64,000 bases of DNA from SLJN01 sp964505385 (GCA_964505385.1 CAZDIA010000009.1:27480-91479), one strand, 5' to 3'. Positions 17,712-26,875 are shown, numbered from the stretch's first letter. The notes: generated by a model from the letters alone, not told the origin. Made by a program: numbers and translations.

Positions 17712-18812
17712 TCACGGTTGGTATTCTTTGGGAGTTAAATCTGCCAGCCGGTGAAATCCGAAATAGCCGAGCCGTGTTGCTCCGAAAGTTTCAAGGATCC
17801 CACCATCGGCATCAACGGTTAAGGGCCGCTGGTTTAAGGATATATAAGAAGTTTGCGTTCTGGAACGGCGGTAACCGGGTTCATCAATCCAATCAACAAA
17901 CCGGCGGGACTCCGCCGCATTGGTGTATCTGACTTCCAGGATGCCTTCAAAATTCAATTTGTATGCTTCTTCGTCTTCATCGTAATTCATTAATTGACTT
18001 GATGAGACCCTTGTGTCTGTGCGTCCGTAGCCATCCTGTATTTGCTCTTCTTCTTCTCTCAGCGCAAACCCTTCAGAGCCCAGGCGGTCTTCAATCAACG
18101 CTATCATAAAATGCCGGAATGATCCTTTAAAGGCGTCTTTTCTGTTTTCTTCCCATTCTTCCGCCTGGTCGGAGTCTTCGGGAATCATCTCTTCGAAAAG
18201 CGGTTCACCGTCGAGCATGGTGGTCATGCCTTCAGCTTCAAAATGATCCAGGAAAAAAGTAATCCGGTAGCCTAAATGGTGATTTTTGATTTCCAATGGC
18301 TCAATGGCACTTGCCTGCAGCCTCCCCCTGAAATTAGTCCGAAACTCCAACACTTCCGGATTGACAATCTCAACATAATCAGCACGCTCAGAGGTACCGA
18401 TAAATTCCGCCTTGAATGTTTCAAAATGATTCTTCCAGCTGTCATCCCTTTCCGCCTCAACTTTCACTTCTCCCAGTTCCGTCGCATCCGGATATAATTC
18501 AAAATTAAGCGTGTGGGTTTCATCCGAAATCATCTGGTCATGGGAGACGTTTCGATAGCCGATTTTTGAAATTCTGATTTGATAGGCACCTTCCGGAATA
18601 TCGGTTAATTCAAATTCGCCATCCTGGTTGGTTACGCTTCCTTGTTTAGTGCCTCCCAGTATGATATGCGCTCCGACAAGTGGCTCACCGGTTTGTGCAT
18701 TTTCAACACTCCCTTTTATGACTGAACTACCGTTCTGACCTGCATAAGTATAATCTACAAGCCAGGTTGTCATCAGTATGGCAAAGATTAAAGTTTGTAC
18801 CATTCCCCGCAT
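17712..18812 (-). CDS. CarboxypepD_reg-like exported protein, paralogue A
   Basis: About 366 residues with the same architecture as the gene downstream: signal peptide, beta-sandwich (VIKGSVENAQTGEPLVGAHI, GSVTNQDGEFELTDIPEG, YQIRISKIGYRN), then the body starting SWKNHFETFKAEFIGTSERAD. Shared landmarks with the paralogue include EPLEIKNHHLGYRITFFLD, GEPLFEEM, YDEDEEAYKLNF, QTSYISLNQRPLTVD and ETFGATRLGYFGFHRLADLTP. The start at 18812 is preferred: GGAGG sits four bases upstream and the signal peptide begins there, whereas the longest frame begins at 18854. A pair of palindromes lies just upstream (18863-18893). Function unknown. Confidence 0.7.
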   Translation of the reverse strand: MRGMVQTLIFAILMTTWLVDYTYAGQNGSSVIKGSVENAQTGEPLVGAHIILGGTKQGSVTNQDGEFELTDIPEGAYQIRISKIGYRNVSHDQMISDETHTLNFELYPDATELGEVKVEAERDDSWKNHFETFKAEFIGTSERADYVEIVNPEVLEFRTNFRGRLQASAIEPLEIKNHHLGYRITFFLDHFEAEGMTTMLDGEPLFEEMIPEDSDQAEEWEENRKDAFKGSFRHFMIALIEDRLGSEGFALREEEEQIQDGYGRTDTRVSSSQLMNYDEDEEAYKLNFEGILEVRYTNAAESRRFVDWIDEPGYRRSRTQTSYISLNQRPLTVDADGGILETFGATRLGYFGFHRLADLTPKEYQP

Positions 18813-18862
18813 ACAACCTCCGAACAAGTATACAATTACCTCTTCAAAGTACAATATATATA

Positions 18863-18893
18863 TTTAGCTAAAAAAGTAAAGTGTTTAGCTAAA
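18863..18893 (-). promoter_or_regulatory. Pair of 10-bp palindromes TTTAGCTAAA upstream of the CarboxypepD_reg genes
   Basis: TTTAGCTAAA occurs at 18863-18872 and again at 18884-18893. Each is perfectly self-complementary and the centres are 21 bp apart, two helical turns. They lie about 50-80 bp before the likely start codon at 18812, in an AT-rich stretch where a promoter would be expected. This is the layout of a double operator for a dimeric regulator, but the regulator is unknown. Confidence 0.45.
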
Positions 18894-19045
18894 ATTCCGG
18901 TAATTTTTTTGATTGTTCAGATCTGATGAAAGTGTGCAACAATATATTCAAAGGGTTCCGTATGAAGCGTTTTTCAGTATGCTTTCAGATCATATTGAGA
19001 TCCAATTGTTTATCCCCCTGAACTGTTCGTTGGGGATCAATTATC

Positions 19046-19562
19046 GAGGGCGAAGCCCTCTTTTTTCCCCACCACCACCGTGCCATTCAGAACGGAGCGT
19101 AGCAGAGTGAAGAATCTCCCGGTGGTGAGCTGCTCATTTGCCATTAAATTGTCTGTGGATAATGAGTTGCTTGTTGTAGGGAGATTCCTCCCATGAGGTA
19201 TGGCAGAGTGTGTTGCCGTTAATTTTATTATTAATTCTGCTTGTGATTTTGCTAATGGCTGGTGGTCGGAATGACAGGCATCTTTTTTGGAATGACAGGC
19301 GTCTTTTTCGGAATTACAGCTTTTTTACAGAGGGCGAAGCCCTATTTTTTCCCCACCACCACCGTGTCATTCAGAACGGAGCGTAGCGGAGTGAAGAATC
19401 TCCCGGTAGTGGGCTGCTCATTTGCCATTAAATTGTCTGTGGATAATGAGTTGCTTGTTGTAGGGAGATTCCTCCCATGAGGTATGGCAGAGTGTGTTGC
19501 CGTTAATTTTTATTATTAATTCTGCTTGTGATTTTGCTAATGGTTGGGGCTCGGAATGACAG
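19046..19562. repeat. Tandem direct repeat, two copies of about 230 bp, period 284 bp
   Basis: Copy 1 begins at the hairpin GAGGGCGAAGCCCTC (19046) and copy 2 at the near-identical hairpin at 19330. Both continue with TTTTTTCCCCACCACCACCG, CATTCAGAACGGAGCGTAGC, a GAATCTCCC box, the stretch GTGGATAATGAGTTGCTTG, GGGAGATTCCTCCCATGAGG and CTTGTGATTTTGCTAATGG, and end near CGGAATGACAG. Only scattered substitutions separate them. A diverged relative lies at about 8700-9165. Short frames inside are repeat sequence rather than genes. Confidence 0.85.
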
Positions 19563-19574
19563 TTGGGGTTATGC

Positions 19575-19602
19575 GTAGGCACGCAATGCATTGCGTGCCT
19601 AC
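19575..19602. repeat. 28-bp perfect palindrome
   Basis: The half-site GTAGGCACGCAATG (19575-19588) is followed directly by its exact reverse complement (19589-19602), with no loop. It is followed by a short ACCTTGGTGCCTTGGTGCC-type direct repeat at about 19611-19629, just before the end of the BamA-like gene. Such palindromes are often dispersed through a genome; a terminator role is possible but there is no T tract. Confidence 0.8.
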
Positions 19603-19649
19603 ACCTTTGTACCTTGGTGCCTTGGTGCCTGGATGCTTACAAACCCCCA

Positions 19650-21035
19650 TCAAAATGTCGGATTCAACCGAATCCAGAAGGCCGGACCGGATTCGAAATC
19701 ATCAGTAGGCCAGGCAAATTCAAAGCGTAATGCGCTCATCCGGCTTAATGGCAGACTTATTCCAATTCCTATATCTGTTTTGATGTCTCCGGCATCAAAA
19801 TTGTCGAAGCCATCGAGGAAATTTTCCTGCATAAACTCATCCTGATTGACCCAACCGGCGTCAAATATCAGATAGGCGAGAAATTCGCTCCAATCAACAT
19901 TAAAACCTTCGGTGCGGGGTTCGGTTCGGCGAATATGATCGCCAAGATGAAGCTCGGCATTGAAGAGCAGCATATCGCTACCAACGAATTCTTTGTGTGA
20001 TCTGCCGCGAAGAGTTCCGATGCCGCCGAGAGCGAATTGCCGCTGAAACGGGAGTTCACCAACAGAAGTGCCGCCCCGGATACGTGTCCGCAATATGGCA
20101 GAAGGATCAATCAGAAAATCAGAGCGTAATTCCATTTCGTATCGGTTAAAACCGAAATCACTGTCCAACCAATCCAAATCGGCTACTTCGGCTTGTACAT
20201 CACCGGAAAACGCAAGCCGGTCTCCTAAAATAAAACCGCCGCTGTGGAAACCGGTAGCCCATTTGAATGCCTGTAAATGCCCTTCTGTAATCATCGGGTT
20301 GAGATGTCTGTTTGTGCCGAATAACGCATACCGGGTGTTACGCTCCGCTGACCGGTGGTCTTCAGCTTTAAACGCCAGAGTGTGCTCAAAAAAGGAGCCG
20401 GTGCGAATAACAGCATAAGGACGCACTCCCTCGGATTCATAATAATCGAGAAAATCATATCCACCGAAGAATGAAGATAGCGAGTTTTCAATCGGCGCCG
20501 TTCGCCACATATCATCTGTGGCGAGCATATTGCGGTATAAAACACCGAGTTTCACATTTTGATTATACCCGAAAAACCGCTCAACCCCGATACTGTATTG
20601 CCAATAATTTGACCGGAATCCGTAACCGAGTGATCCGTACATTTTCATCAGCCGCCTGTCACCTCGATCCCAATGCATGGGTTGCGTTCTGATCCCGAGA
20701 AAAAGTCCGTCAACGCGGTTGTGTCTTAAGGCAAGCGGCAATGTAGGGTATAATTCGCTTATACCGGGAAATTGGCTCGGCCCGCCCATATCTCTTTGCG
20801 GGAAATCAATCCGCCTTTTTGAGACCATCAGTGAATCGGTTTCGCGAACCATCCGCTCATACTCTTCCTGTCGGAGCAGTTCCTCGAGTGGCCTCTGGAA
20901 AAACGGATCGTCATCGAAAGTTTCATCATTCTGCTCATCCTGATCATTGTCCCCGTTTTGGGCTATTACGGTATCCGAAAAAATCAGGAGTAATCCGAAA
21001 ATGATAGCTAATATTAAGGTTACTTTGGTTTTCAT
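19650..21035 (-). CDS. BamA/TamA-like outer-membrane beta-barrel protein
   Basis: A 461-residue protein with a Sec signal (MKTKVTLILAIIFGLLLIFSDTVIAQ) and an acidic linker (DDQDEQNDETFDDDPFF-like region). It then forms a barrel like the Omp85 surface-antigen domain: alternating strands with many aromatic residues, the substrate-loop-like motif FALGGIGTLRGRSHKEF (the Omp85 'RGF/RGY' region), and a C-terminal phenylalanine (FWIRLNPTF) as used by the BAM machine. No POTRA domains are seen, so it is a barrel-only member rather than BamA itself. It follows the SpoIIE-phosphatase gene by 26 bp on the same strand. Confidence 0.75.
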   Translation of the reverse strand: MKTKVTLILAIIFGLLLIFSDTVIAQNGDNDQDEQNDETFDDDPFFQRPLEELLRQEEYERMVRETDSLMVSKRRIDFPQRDMGGPSQFPGISELYPTLPLALRHNRVDGLFLGIRTQPMHWDRGDRRLMKMYGSLGYGFRSNYWQYSIGVERFFGYNQNVKLGVLYRNMLATDDMWRTAPIENSLSSFFGGYDFLDYYESEGVRPYAVIRTGSFFEHTLAFKAEDHRSAERNTRYALFGTNRHLNPMITEGHLQAFKWATGFHSGGFILGDRLAFSGDVQAEVADLDWLDSDFGFNRYEMELRSDFLIDPSAILRTRIRGGTSVGELPFQRQFALGGIGTLRGRSHKEFVGSDMLLFNAELHLGDHIRRTEPRTEGFNVDWSEFLAYLIFDAGWVNQDEFMQENFLDGFDNFDAGDIKTDIGIGISLPLSRMSALRFEFAWPTDDFESGPAFWIRLNPTF

Positions 21036-21061
21036 AGTTATTTTATTAAAGTTGTTAAAAA

Positions 21062-23107
21062 TCAGCGCTGAAGTAATACGAGTGTTGCATCATCCGGCGG
21101 CGCCCCATTTTCAGAATGTTTTTTTACCAGATTGATCAACTTCTCATAGATAATTTCAAGAGATTGATCCGCATTTTGCTCTATAGTCTCATACATCCTT
21201 GCGTATCCATCCATGAGATCAAATCGATTAATTGTTTCGGGCAAACCGTCACTAAGCAAAACAAGGATATCACCGGAGTCCATCTCCAGTTTCACTTGCT
21301 TATAAGGATAATTTTCCACACTGCCCAATGGCATTCCCTTGCACACAATGGGTGCCGCCTGTTGTTTACTGTGATCATAATGTATTACAGGCGGCATTCC
21401 TGCCTGGCTGACCGTTACGGAGTTGCCATTGCATTCAGCAAGTGACATCCCCATATAAATCCCTTTCATATTAAGGCTTTTTATGGCTCCGGACATTTCT
21501 TTAAGCAGGCCGGCATTTCGATACTGTTTAACTCCGGTATGAAATGCGCTTTTAGCAGCCGTTACCAGTGTGCCGGCACGGGCGCCATGACCGGTTGCAT
21601 CACCAAGTGCGATTACAAGAGTATCATTTTTTGTGTGTGCAAAATCATAATAGTCACCTCCTACCTCCGAAGCAGTGATCATACCCGCTTTGATATTGAA
21701 ATATGATGTGCCGGGAATTTGAGAAGGCAACATGTTCAATTGCAGCTCTCTTGCTTCCTCAAGTTCTTTCGTTTTGCGTTCATTGTCGGCTTCCAGCAGT
21801 TTTCTCCTTACCTCACTTTGCCTTTGGCGGCGTTCCTGCTCCAGCTTTTGATGTGATAATTTTTTTACTTCCTCGAGTTTTGCCTCAAGATCTATGCGGG
21901 TTTGAGCAAATCTGCGGGATAACGTAACCGACATAGCTCCAAGCAAAATACCGGTGCCGGCGATATCAAGCCACCCGCCTGACAGATTGATTACATCGTA
22001 CGTCTGCATGATTACCAGTATCTGAGCGATCAAAAATCCGGCGAAACCAAGACCAAAGACGGCGACTCCTTCCATCTTTTGTTTCCATCCTGTAAACAGC
22101 AGATAGGTCAGTTCAATCAGGAAGACGAGTACAATCAAATCGGTAAGCAGATACATGCCGGAATCGGGCATGGTATAAAAAAGCAGTATATCCAGAAAAA
22201 GCACTGACGCATATCCTGCAAACCGCCAGACCGGAAAACTATCCGCCCGGAAAACCGCGTAAACAAAACCTATGAAACCGAGCATTGCCAATGAGCGGAG
22301 TGACATTAAATAAATTCCGTAATCTACATCTCGTAATAGCCCTGCGATTTCAAGCTGATAATAAAAATAGAGATAGGTGCCCAGCAGAATACAAAATAAA
22401 GCAAAGAATAAGTTGCTGTGGTGCTTCCGGTAGTAAAAAAACATCAACAGGTGCACCAGGCCAAAAATCAATAAAATACCGCTGAGAAAATTCTGTACAC
22501 TGCTGTTATAATGAAGTTTCCCTATTTTGGATGTCAGAAACGGCTCAGCTTTTACAAGGTCATAGCGGAATCCCGGATTTGCATCCGCCCCGACCTGACT
22601 GTTTTGATAACGGACAGCAAGCAGGTGATGGCCGGCCTCATGAAAGATGAGAATCGGGTCCGGGTGAAGCCGGATGTTGAAAATGTGGTTGTAATCTTTC
22701 CAGGAATTGATGCGCTTTCCGTTCAGCCAGGCTTCAGTAACTCCGTTACGGTTTAACTCATCGAGCATTAACGGAACCCCCACAAGAGTTGAATCCACGT
22801 CAAGATTAAGGCGAAACCAACCCGCGCCTTCCCAGTTGATAAGCTCTATTTCTGCCGCCGGAATCATGGTGCTGATGGTAATCCAGTCATGATCGTTGTA
22901 ATCCGGATCCGCGTAACCGGGATCATCACCCCCCCGGAATTTCCAGCGATCTGTTAAAAATGCGGAATTGTAGGTATTATCAAAATCATGAAGCGACAGC
23001 GAAACGGCATCCTCAGAATCTATTCCATAGATTTGTGCAGGGAACAAGCTAATACATATAGCTAATCCCACTAAGTAGATAAAATATACTCGCCCCTGGT
23101 ACTTCAT
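21062..23107 (-). CDS. 7TMR-DISM membrane protein with SpoIIE-type PP2C phosphatase domain
   Basis: A 681-residue sensor phosphatase. After a signal peptide comes a galactose-binding-like extracellular domain (about 40-180; WFRLNLDVDSTLVGVPLMLDE, VTEAWLNGKRI). A seven-helix membrane module (about 200-400) and a coiled coil follow (LEAKLEEVKKLSHQKLEQER, then a ...ARELQLNMLPSQIPG linker). Last is a PP2C/SpoIIE domain with the metal motifs GGDYYDF, IALGDATGHGARAG, LVLLSDGLPE and PPDDATLVLL. Such proteins dephosphorylate anti-anti-sigma factors or other regulators in response to an outside signal. No partner anti-sigma gene is in the window. The DUF4097 gene sits 11 bp upstream and the BamA-like gene downstream. 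Confidence 0.88.
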   Translation of the reverse strand: MKYQGRVYFIYLVGLAICISLFPAQIYGIDSEDAVSLSLHDFDNTYNSAFLTDRWKFRGGDDPGYADPDYNDHDWITISTMIPAAEIELINWEGAGWFRLNLDVDSTLVGVPLMLDELNRNGVTEAWLNGKRINSWKDYNHIFNIRLHPDPILIFHEAGHHLLAVRYQNSQVGADANPGFRYDLVKAEPFLTSKIGKLHYNSSVQNFLSGILLIFGLVHLLMFFYYRKHHSNLFFALFCILLGTYLYFYYQLEIAGLLRDVDYGIYLMSLRSLAMLGFIGFVYAVFRADSFPVWRFAGYASVLFLDILLFYTMPDSGMYLLTDLIVLVFLIELTYLLFTGWKQKMEGVAVFGLGFAGFLIAQILVIMQTYDVINLSGGWLDIAGTGILLGAMSVTLSRRFAQTRIDLEAKLEEVKKLSHQKLEQERRQRQSEVRRKLLEADNERKTKELEEARELQLNMLPSQIPGTSYFNIKAGMITASEVGGDYYDFAHTKNDTLVIALGDATGHGARAGTLVTAAKSAFHTGVKQYRNAGLLKEMSGAIKSLNMKGIYMGMSLAECNGNSVTVSQAGMPPVIHYDHSKQQAAPIVCKGMPLGSVENYPYKQVKLEMDSGDILVLLSDGLPETINRFDLMDGYARMYETIEQNADQSLEIIYEKLINLVKKHSENGAPPDDATLVLLQR

Positions 23108-23118
23108 AGCTGTTGTTA

Positions 23119-24153
23119 TTATTCACTGCTGATCATGTAAACATTTATCCTGCCGAGCTCATCAATTAAATCTACCGGCACTGAGCCGTTATGTAATTTC
23201 AAAGTAGAACCGGAGCTTTCTCTTTTTGAAGCCAGACTTGCAATAGATGCTCTCTCTATATGATCACCGGAAAATATTTCGGTTAACGCCGCTGATGAAA
23301 TTCCTTCATATAAATTCACATCCGACGCTACTGTGGATTGCGCGTGAAGATCATAGGCATCATCTTCATCAATTATAAAATCAATGGAGCCGGCCTGTGA
23401 ATTGATTTTCACTCCTTCACCAAGTTTTTCTATATGAGCCAACACATTTCCGCCGATATTTTCTATCAGTAAAGCACCTTCTACATTCAGCACCTGCACC
23501 TGACCTCCCCTGCTTCGGATACGCGCCTCGCCATTTACGTTACTGGCGAATATTGATCCGCCTATGCCCTCTACATGAAAACTGCCGTTAATATTTCCGG
23601 CCTTTAGCGGAGAGCCTGTGATCTGTACCTGAGTTTTACCGGAAACCCCGTTAACTTCCACAGCGCCTCCGGTTCCGGTGATACGATGGTTTCCGGAAAG
23701 ATCTCTGACCGAAATTCTACCTCCTGTAGATTTAGCCCTTGCAGATGTTTCCTCGGGCACTGTTATACGGAAGGAAACCATCGGACCACCATCTCCGCGC
23801 GGCTCCGCCACGGCTCTCACTCTGTTGTCACGCTCATCAATGATAATGCGGTGCTGGTCAAGGCTTTGATCCCTGCCGAATAATCTGAACGATCGTTCAA
23901 CAAACATTTCAACCTTCACTTCGTCGTTTGATCCCTGAAGAATCTCAATCCAACCTCCGATCGTTTTTGCCTCCAACTCAACATGTCCGTCTACGGCAAA
24001 TCGCTCAACCCGGCTTGCATCACTTTCTTCAATATTTGTTGTATAGTAGCTATCGGATGAGCTGAAATAGCTGCTGTATGAGCTATCCGGTAAAACCAGA
24101 ATAGTCGCTGCCGCTAAGGCTGCTGCATGTAAAATATATTTCATTTTCATCAT
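23119..24153 (-). CDS. DUF4097-type exported beta-helix protein
   Basis: A 344-residue protein with a signal peptide followed by repeats of the form GGxIxVxxxxG: AKTIGGWIEILQG, AKSTGGRISVRDLSG, ITGTGGAVEVNGVSG, VEGIGGSIFASNVNG, IRSRGGQVQVLNVEG, IENIGGNVLAHIEK and INSQAGSIDFII. This is typical of the DUF4097 / putative adhesin-head family, which folds into a right-handed beta-helix. Its role is unknown. It is the first gene of the unit with the SpoIIE phosphatase and possibly the BamA-like gene, so it may be part of an envelope-sensing module. Confidence 0.75.
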   Translation of the reverse strand: MMKMKYILHAAALAAATILVLPDSSYSSYFSSSDSYYTTNIEESDASRVERFAVDGHVELEAKTIGGWIEILQGSNDEVKVEMFVERSFRLFGRDQSLDQHRIIIDERDNRVRAVAEPRGDGGPMVSFRITVPEETSARAKSTGGRISVRDLSGNHRITGTGGAVEVNGVSGKTQVQITGSPLKAGNINGSFHVEGIGGSIFASNVNGEARIRSRGGQVQVLNVEGALLIENIGGNVLAHIEKLGEGVKINSQAGSIDFIIDEDDAYDLHAQSTVASDVNLYEGISSAALTEIFSGDHIERASIASLASKRESSGSTLKLHNGSVPVDLIDELGRINVYMISSE

Positions 24154-24348
24154 AGGCTGTAAGGGTTATACATTCTAACCCATACGGATTTCGGACAAAC
24201 AGGTTTCATTTTAGCCACAAATTTTAACAATGCCGTCAGCGGGTTTTCGAAACCTGTAATTAACTATAGAGCAACTGGATAAGGAGAGTGTCTATAAAAA
24301 CTATAGATACAAATTGTGCAATAGCCGCATAGCTTTCAGCCGGCTCTA

Positions 24349-24891
24349 TTACATTTTTCTGAACACATCTATCATAAAGTTAACGTGATCAGACAGCTCT
24401 TTTCCGATGAGCTCCGCTCCTTTATAGATTTCCTCCCGCGGAACGTTGGCGGCAAAGTGGCTGTCTTTGAGTTTCTTTTTTATAGACTTGGGTTTCATGT
24501 CTTCGAACCCGTTGGGGCGCATAAGAGAGACAGCGTGCATGAACCCTGAGATTTCATCACAGGCAAATAAATAGCGATCAATTTCAGCTTCCGGTTCAGC
24601 ACCGGTGCGCTCGGGAGCATGAGCACGTACAGCCTGGATCACCTCTTCATCCACATTGTGATCGGGTAGAATTTCATTTATCGCTTTATTGGGATGTTCA
24701 TCAGGATACGCTTCCCAGTCGAGGTCGTGCAGGAGGCCGGCCTGCCACCATTTTTCTATATCCTGTTCGGGTTTATCCAGTTCTTTCGCGTACGCTTCCA
24801 TCCCCGCGGCCACCATTCTGCAGTGATGGCGCAAATTTTCTGAAGTTATCCACTTTTCAAGGAGTTGCTCCGCTTCTGCTCGGGTATCCAT
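24349..24891 (-). CDS. HD-domain hydrolase
   Basis: A 180-residue HD-superfamily protein of the HDIG type. H-x-R-M near residue 22-25 (LRHHCRMVAAGMEAYA), LLHDLDWEAYPDEHP (the HD pair), VRAHAPERTGAEPE and FACDEISGFMHAVSLMRP supply the metal ligands. It is cytosolic and likely a phosphohydrolase; the substrate is unknown. It stands alone, with gaps of about 130 bp upstream and 195 bp downstream. Confidence 0.85.
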   Translation of the reverse strand: MDTRAEAEQLLEKWITSENLRHHCRMVAAGMEAYAKELDKPEQDIEKWWQAGLLHDLDWEAYPDEHPNKAINEILPDHNVDEEVIQAVRAHAPERTGAEPEAEIDRYLFACDEISGFMHAVSLMRPNGFEDMKPKSIKKKLKDSHFAANVPREEIYKGAELIGKELSDHVNFMIDVFRKM

Positions 24892-25021
24892 AATTTAATT
24901 TATTTTTATTTCGATGATTAGTGATTCAACTGAGCTAAAGTTAGTAACTTCATGGGAATTACGCACAGCCGGGTCGTAGGAGATTTTGGATCAGTTACCA
25001 TTGGTGGAATAATTCACTTTA

Positions 25022-26143
25022 TCACCTCATCAAATGCCAGATGGCGTGAAGCATCATTATGAAAGCTACTCCAAGACCTACTCGCAGGAATGTAGGAATA
25101 TTTACGGTAATCAGATGTACCAGGCGGGACCATAACAAAATCACGGCAGGTATGAATATCATGAAAAGCTGTCCCGCTGCAACAGGCACATTAAACAATG
25201 CAGCTATCACGCCGGCAATCATGATCAGAAGAATCCATCCCCCGAGCATTAAGTCTACTGCATGCCGGGTTTGCTGAAAATCAGTAAAATCGGGTGCATC
25301 CGGGCGCATTAAGGCGTAAATGCTATATCCTGTTGCTCCGATACCGGTTAGCAGGAATACCCAGGACTGTATAAATATGGCAATATCAGAAGTGGAAAAA
25401 AACATTTCCGAAAGGAGCACCGATGGCGTGCGCTCAGAGAACATAATTTCACTGAGCATGAGGGATAGCGGTGCGCAAAGGATGATCAGCAAAGTTAATG
25501 ACAACAAGGCGGGTACCAGAGCACGTTTGATGCCGGCTGCATAGCCGGCGGCGATCACAACCATGGTCAGCGCGACAAAAACCCCCATTTGATGAGAATA
25601 AGACAGCAGCGTTAAAGCAAGGGTAAAGCCCAGCCAGGTCGACAATTCCGGACCGGTTCGTCTGGTGGTTTCATCCAGAATACGCCAGAAGATCAATCCA
25701 CAGATAAGCACCATCATTAAAAGAAAAATTTCCGGCCCTGCCGTACGGCTTGCTTCTATTGCCGGCCAGAGAAAACCTAGTATGGCAGCTGACACCAACC
25801 CCGTTTCATTTGAATATAACCGGCTGCCCAGCACATAGATCAATCCGATAGCCAAAATACCGGCAATAATGGAGGGTATACGCATATTAACAAGGCTTAA
25901 GCCGGCCATCACCGTATAGAATTTTACGCCGATTTCATAAACCGGGGTATACCGTTCGGTCTGCGGGTTAACCAGAAAAATTTCATCCGAATTCTCAGCC
26001 ATCATTTGACTGAGGGTGTGTTGCTCTTCCAGTTGCATCTCATAATCGGAGATGTTGAGCACTCTCAGGATTACACCCATAATCAAAATGAAAGCCAGAA
26101 TAGTGTGTTCGGGCTTAAGCCTTGCAAAACTCACGATTCGCAC
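25022..26143 (-). CDS. GT39-like (ArnT/PMT family) multi-spanning membrane protein
   Basis: A 373-residue protein with about nine predicted transmembrane helices. After the first helix it has an acidic loop (ISDYEMQLEEQHTL), then ERYTPVYEIGVKFYTV, MRIPSIIAGILAIGLIYVLG and SRLYSNETGLVSAAILGFLWPAIEASRTAGPEIFLLMM. This matches the dolichyl-phosphate-mannose / ArnT-like glycosyltransferase (GT-C) pattern. It is shorter than usual (typically 450-550 residues) and lacks the large C-terminal extracytoplasmic domain. It probably transfers a sugar from a lipid carrier outside the membrane. Acceptor unknown; no sugar-synthesis genes are nearby. Confidence 0.6.
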   Translation of the reverse strand: MRIVSFARLKPEHTILAFILIMGVILRVLNISDYEMQLEEQHTLSQMMAENSDEIFLVNPQTERYTPVYEIGVKFYTVMAGLSLVNMRIPSIIAGILAIGLIYVLGSRLYSNETGLVSAAILGFLWPAIEASRTAGPEIFLLMMVLICGLIFWRILDETTRRTGPELSTWLGFTLALTLLSYSHQMGVFVALTMVVIAAGYAAGIKRALVPALLSLTLLIILCAPLSLMLSEIMFSERTPSVLLSEMFFSTSDIAIFIQSWVFLLTGIGATGYSIYALMRPDAPDFTDFQQTRHAVDLMLGGWILLIMIAGVIAALFNVPVAAGQLFMIFIPAVILLWSRLVHLITVNIPTFLRVGLGVAFIMMLHAIWHLMR

Positions 26144-26263
26144 CTGTATATCATTTGAGTGCAGTCAGTAATCATCAGAAATATTGATCAATTATTTGAC
26201 CTGTTAACGGCATTTTATCCATTGTCGTTTAAAAAAACGGCAGGTCAGCAGTTCACTGCGCTA

Positions 26264-26650
26264 CTAAATTGCCTTTAATAATAGTTCCGCTTTTATTGAT
26301 CCATGTGAAGCATCCCAAACGACTTCGCCGTTTCTGAGCACAATCACCTGAGGCGAGTGATGTGCAACACCACTTTTATCCGCAATATAATCAGAGACCG
26401 GGCGACGGTCATGTACATCAATAAAATGAAGTTTTGCTTTAGCACCCAAGTCCTCAATATTGCTTTCAAGTTCGCTTTTTGCCATGGATGAAATGCCGCA
26501 AGTAAAACTGTGTTTGTAGATAATATGTATACCTGAATCCGGCTGCCATATATCGCTGATTTCTTCAATGCTGCCGGGATAATTCCAATGTGAATGAGGT
26601 TCTTCTGTATTGCCGTTCATCCAGTCCTTTACCCTACTCAGGAATCCCAT
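26264..26650 (-). CDS. ytxJ: Bacilliredoxin BrxC / YtxJ family protein
   Basis: A 128-residue thioredoxin-fold protein with the single active cysteine in IYKHSFTCGISSMAKSELE, followed by DVHDRRPVSDYIADKSGVAHHSPQVIVLRNGEVVW. The cis-Pro region HSPQ and the whole layout match YtxJ, the monothiol bacilliredoxin that removes bacillithiol from mixed disulfides. The usual TCPIS motif reads TCGIS here. Its presence implies bacillithiol as the main low-molecular-weight thiol, in line with other Bacteroidota relatives. It is a stand-alone gene, divergent from the acyltransferase gene. Confidence 0.85.
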   Translation of the reverse strand: MGFLSRVKDWMNGNTEEPHSHWNYPGSIEEISDIWQPDSGIHIIYKHSFTCGISSMAKSELESNIEDLGAKAKLHFIDVHDRRPVSDYIADKSGVAHHSPQVIVLRNGEVVWDASHGSIKAELLLKAI

Positions 26651-26875
26651 AAAATTATTCCGTTTAAATTATCATCATTGCAAGTTTTCCTGTTGTATAA
26701 TACCGTTTTTTAAGAGGAGGTCAAGCGCAGGAATTATCTTAGCAAATTTTAGATCATTTGCAAAAAATGGGAATAGTTTAATAGTTAACCACCACTTTTT
26801 GTTACTGAACCAATACTTTATAGCAACAAATCTGTACAAAATTCTGTAAAAAACACTTATACTTACGGTTGGTGG

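Noticed and set aside
19262..19480. 72-codon frame in the tandem repeat
   Set aside because: It is read from repeat sequence and has no family match or ribosome site.
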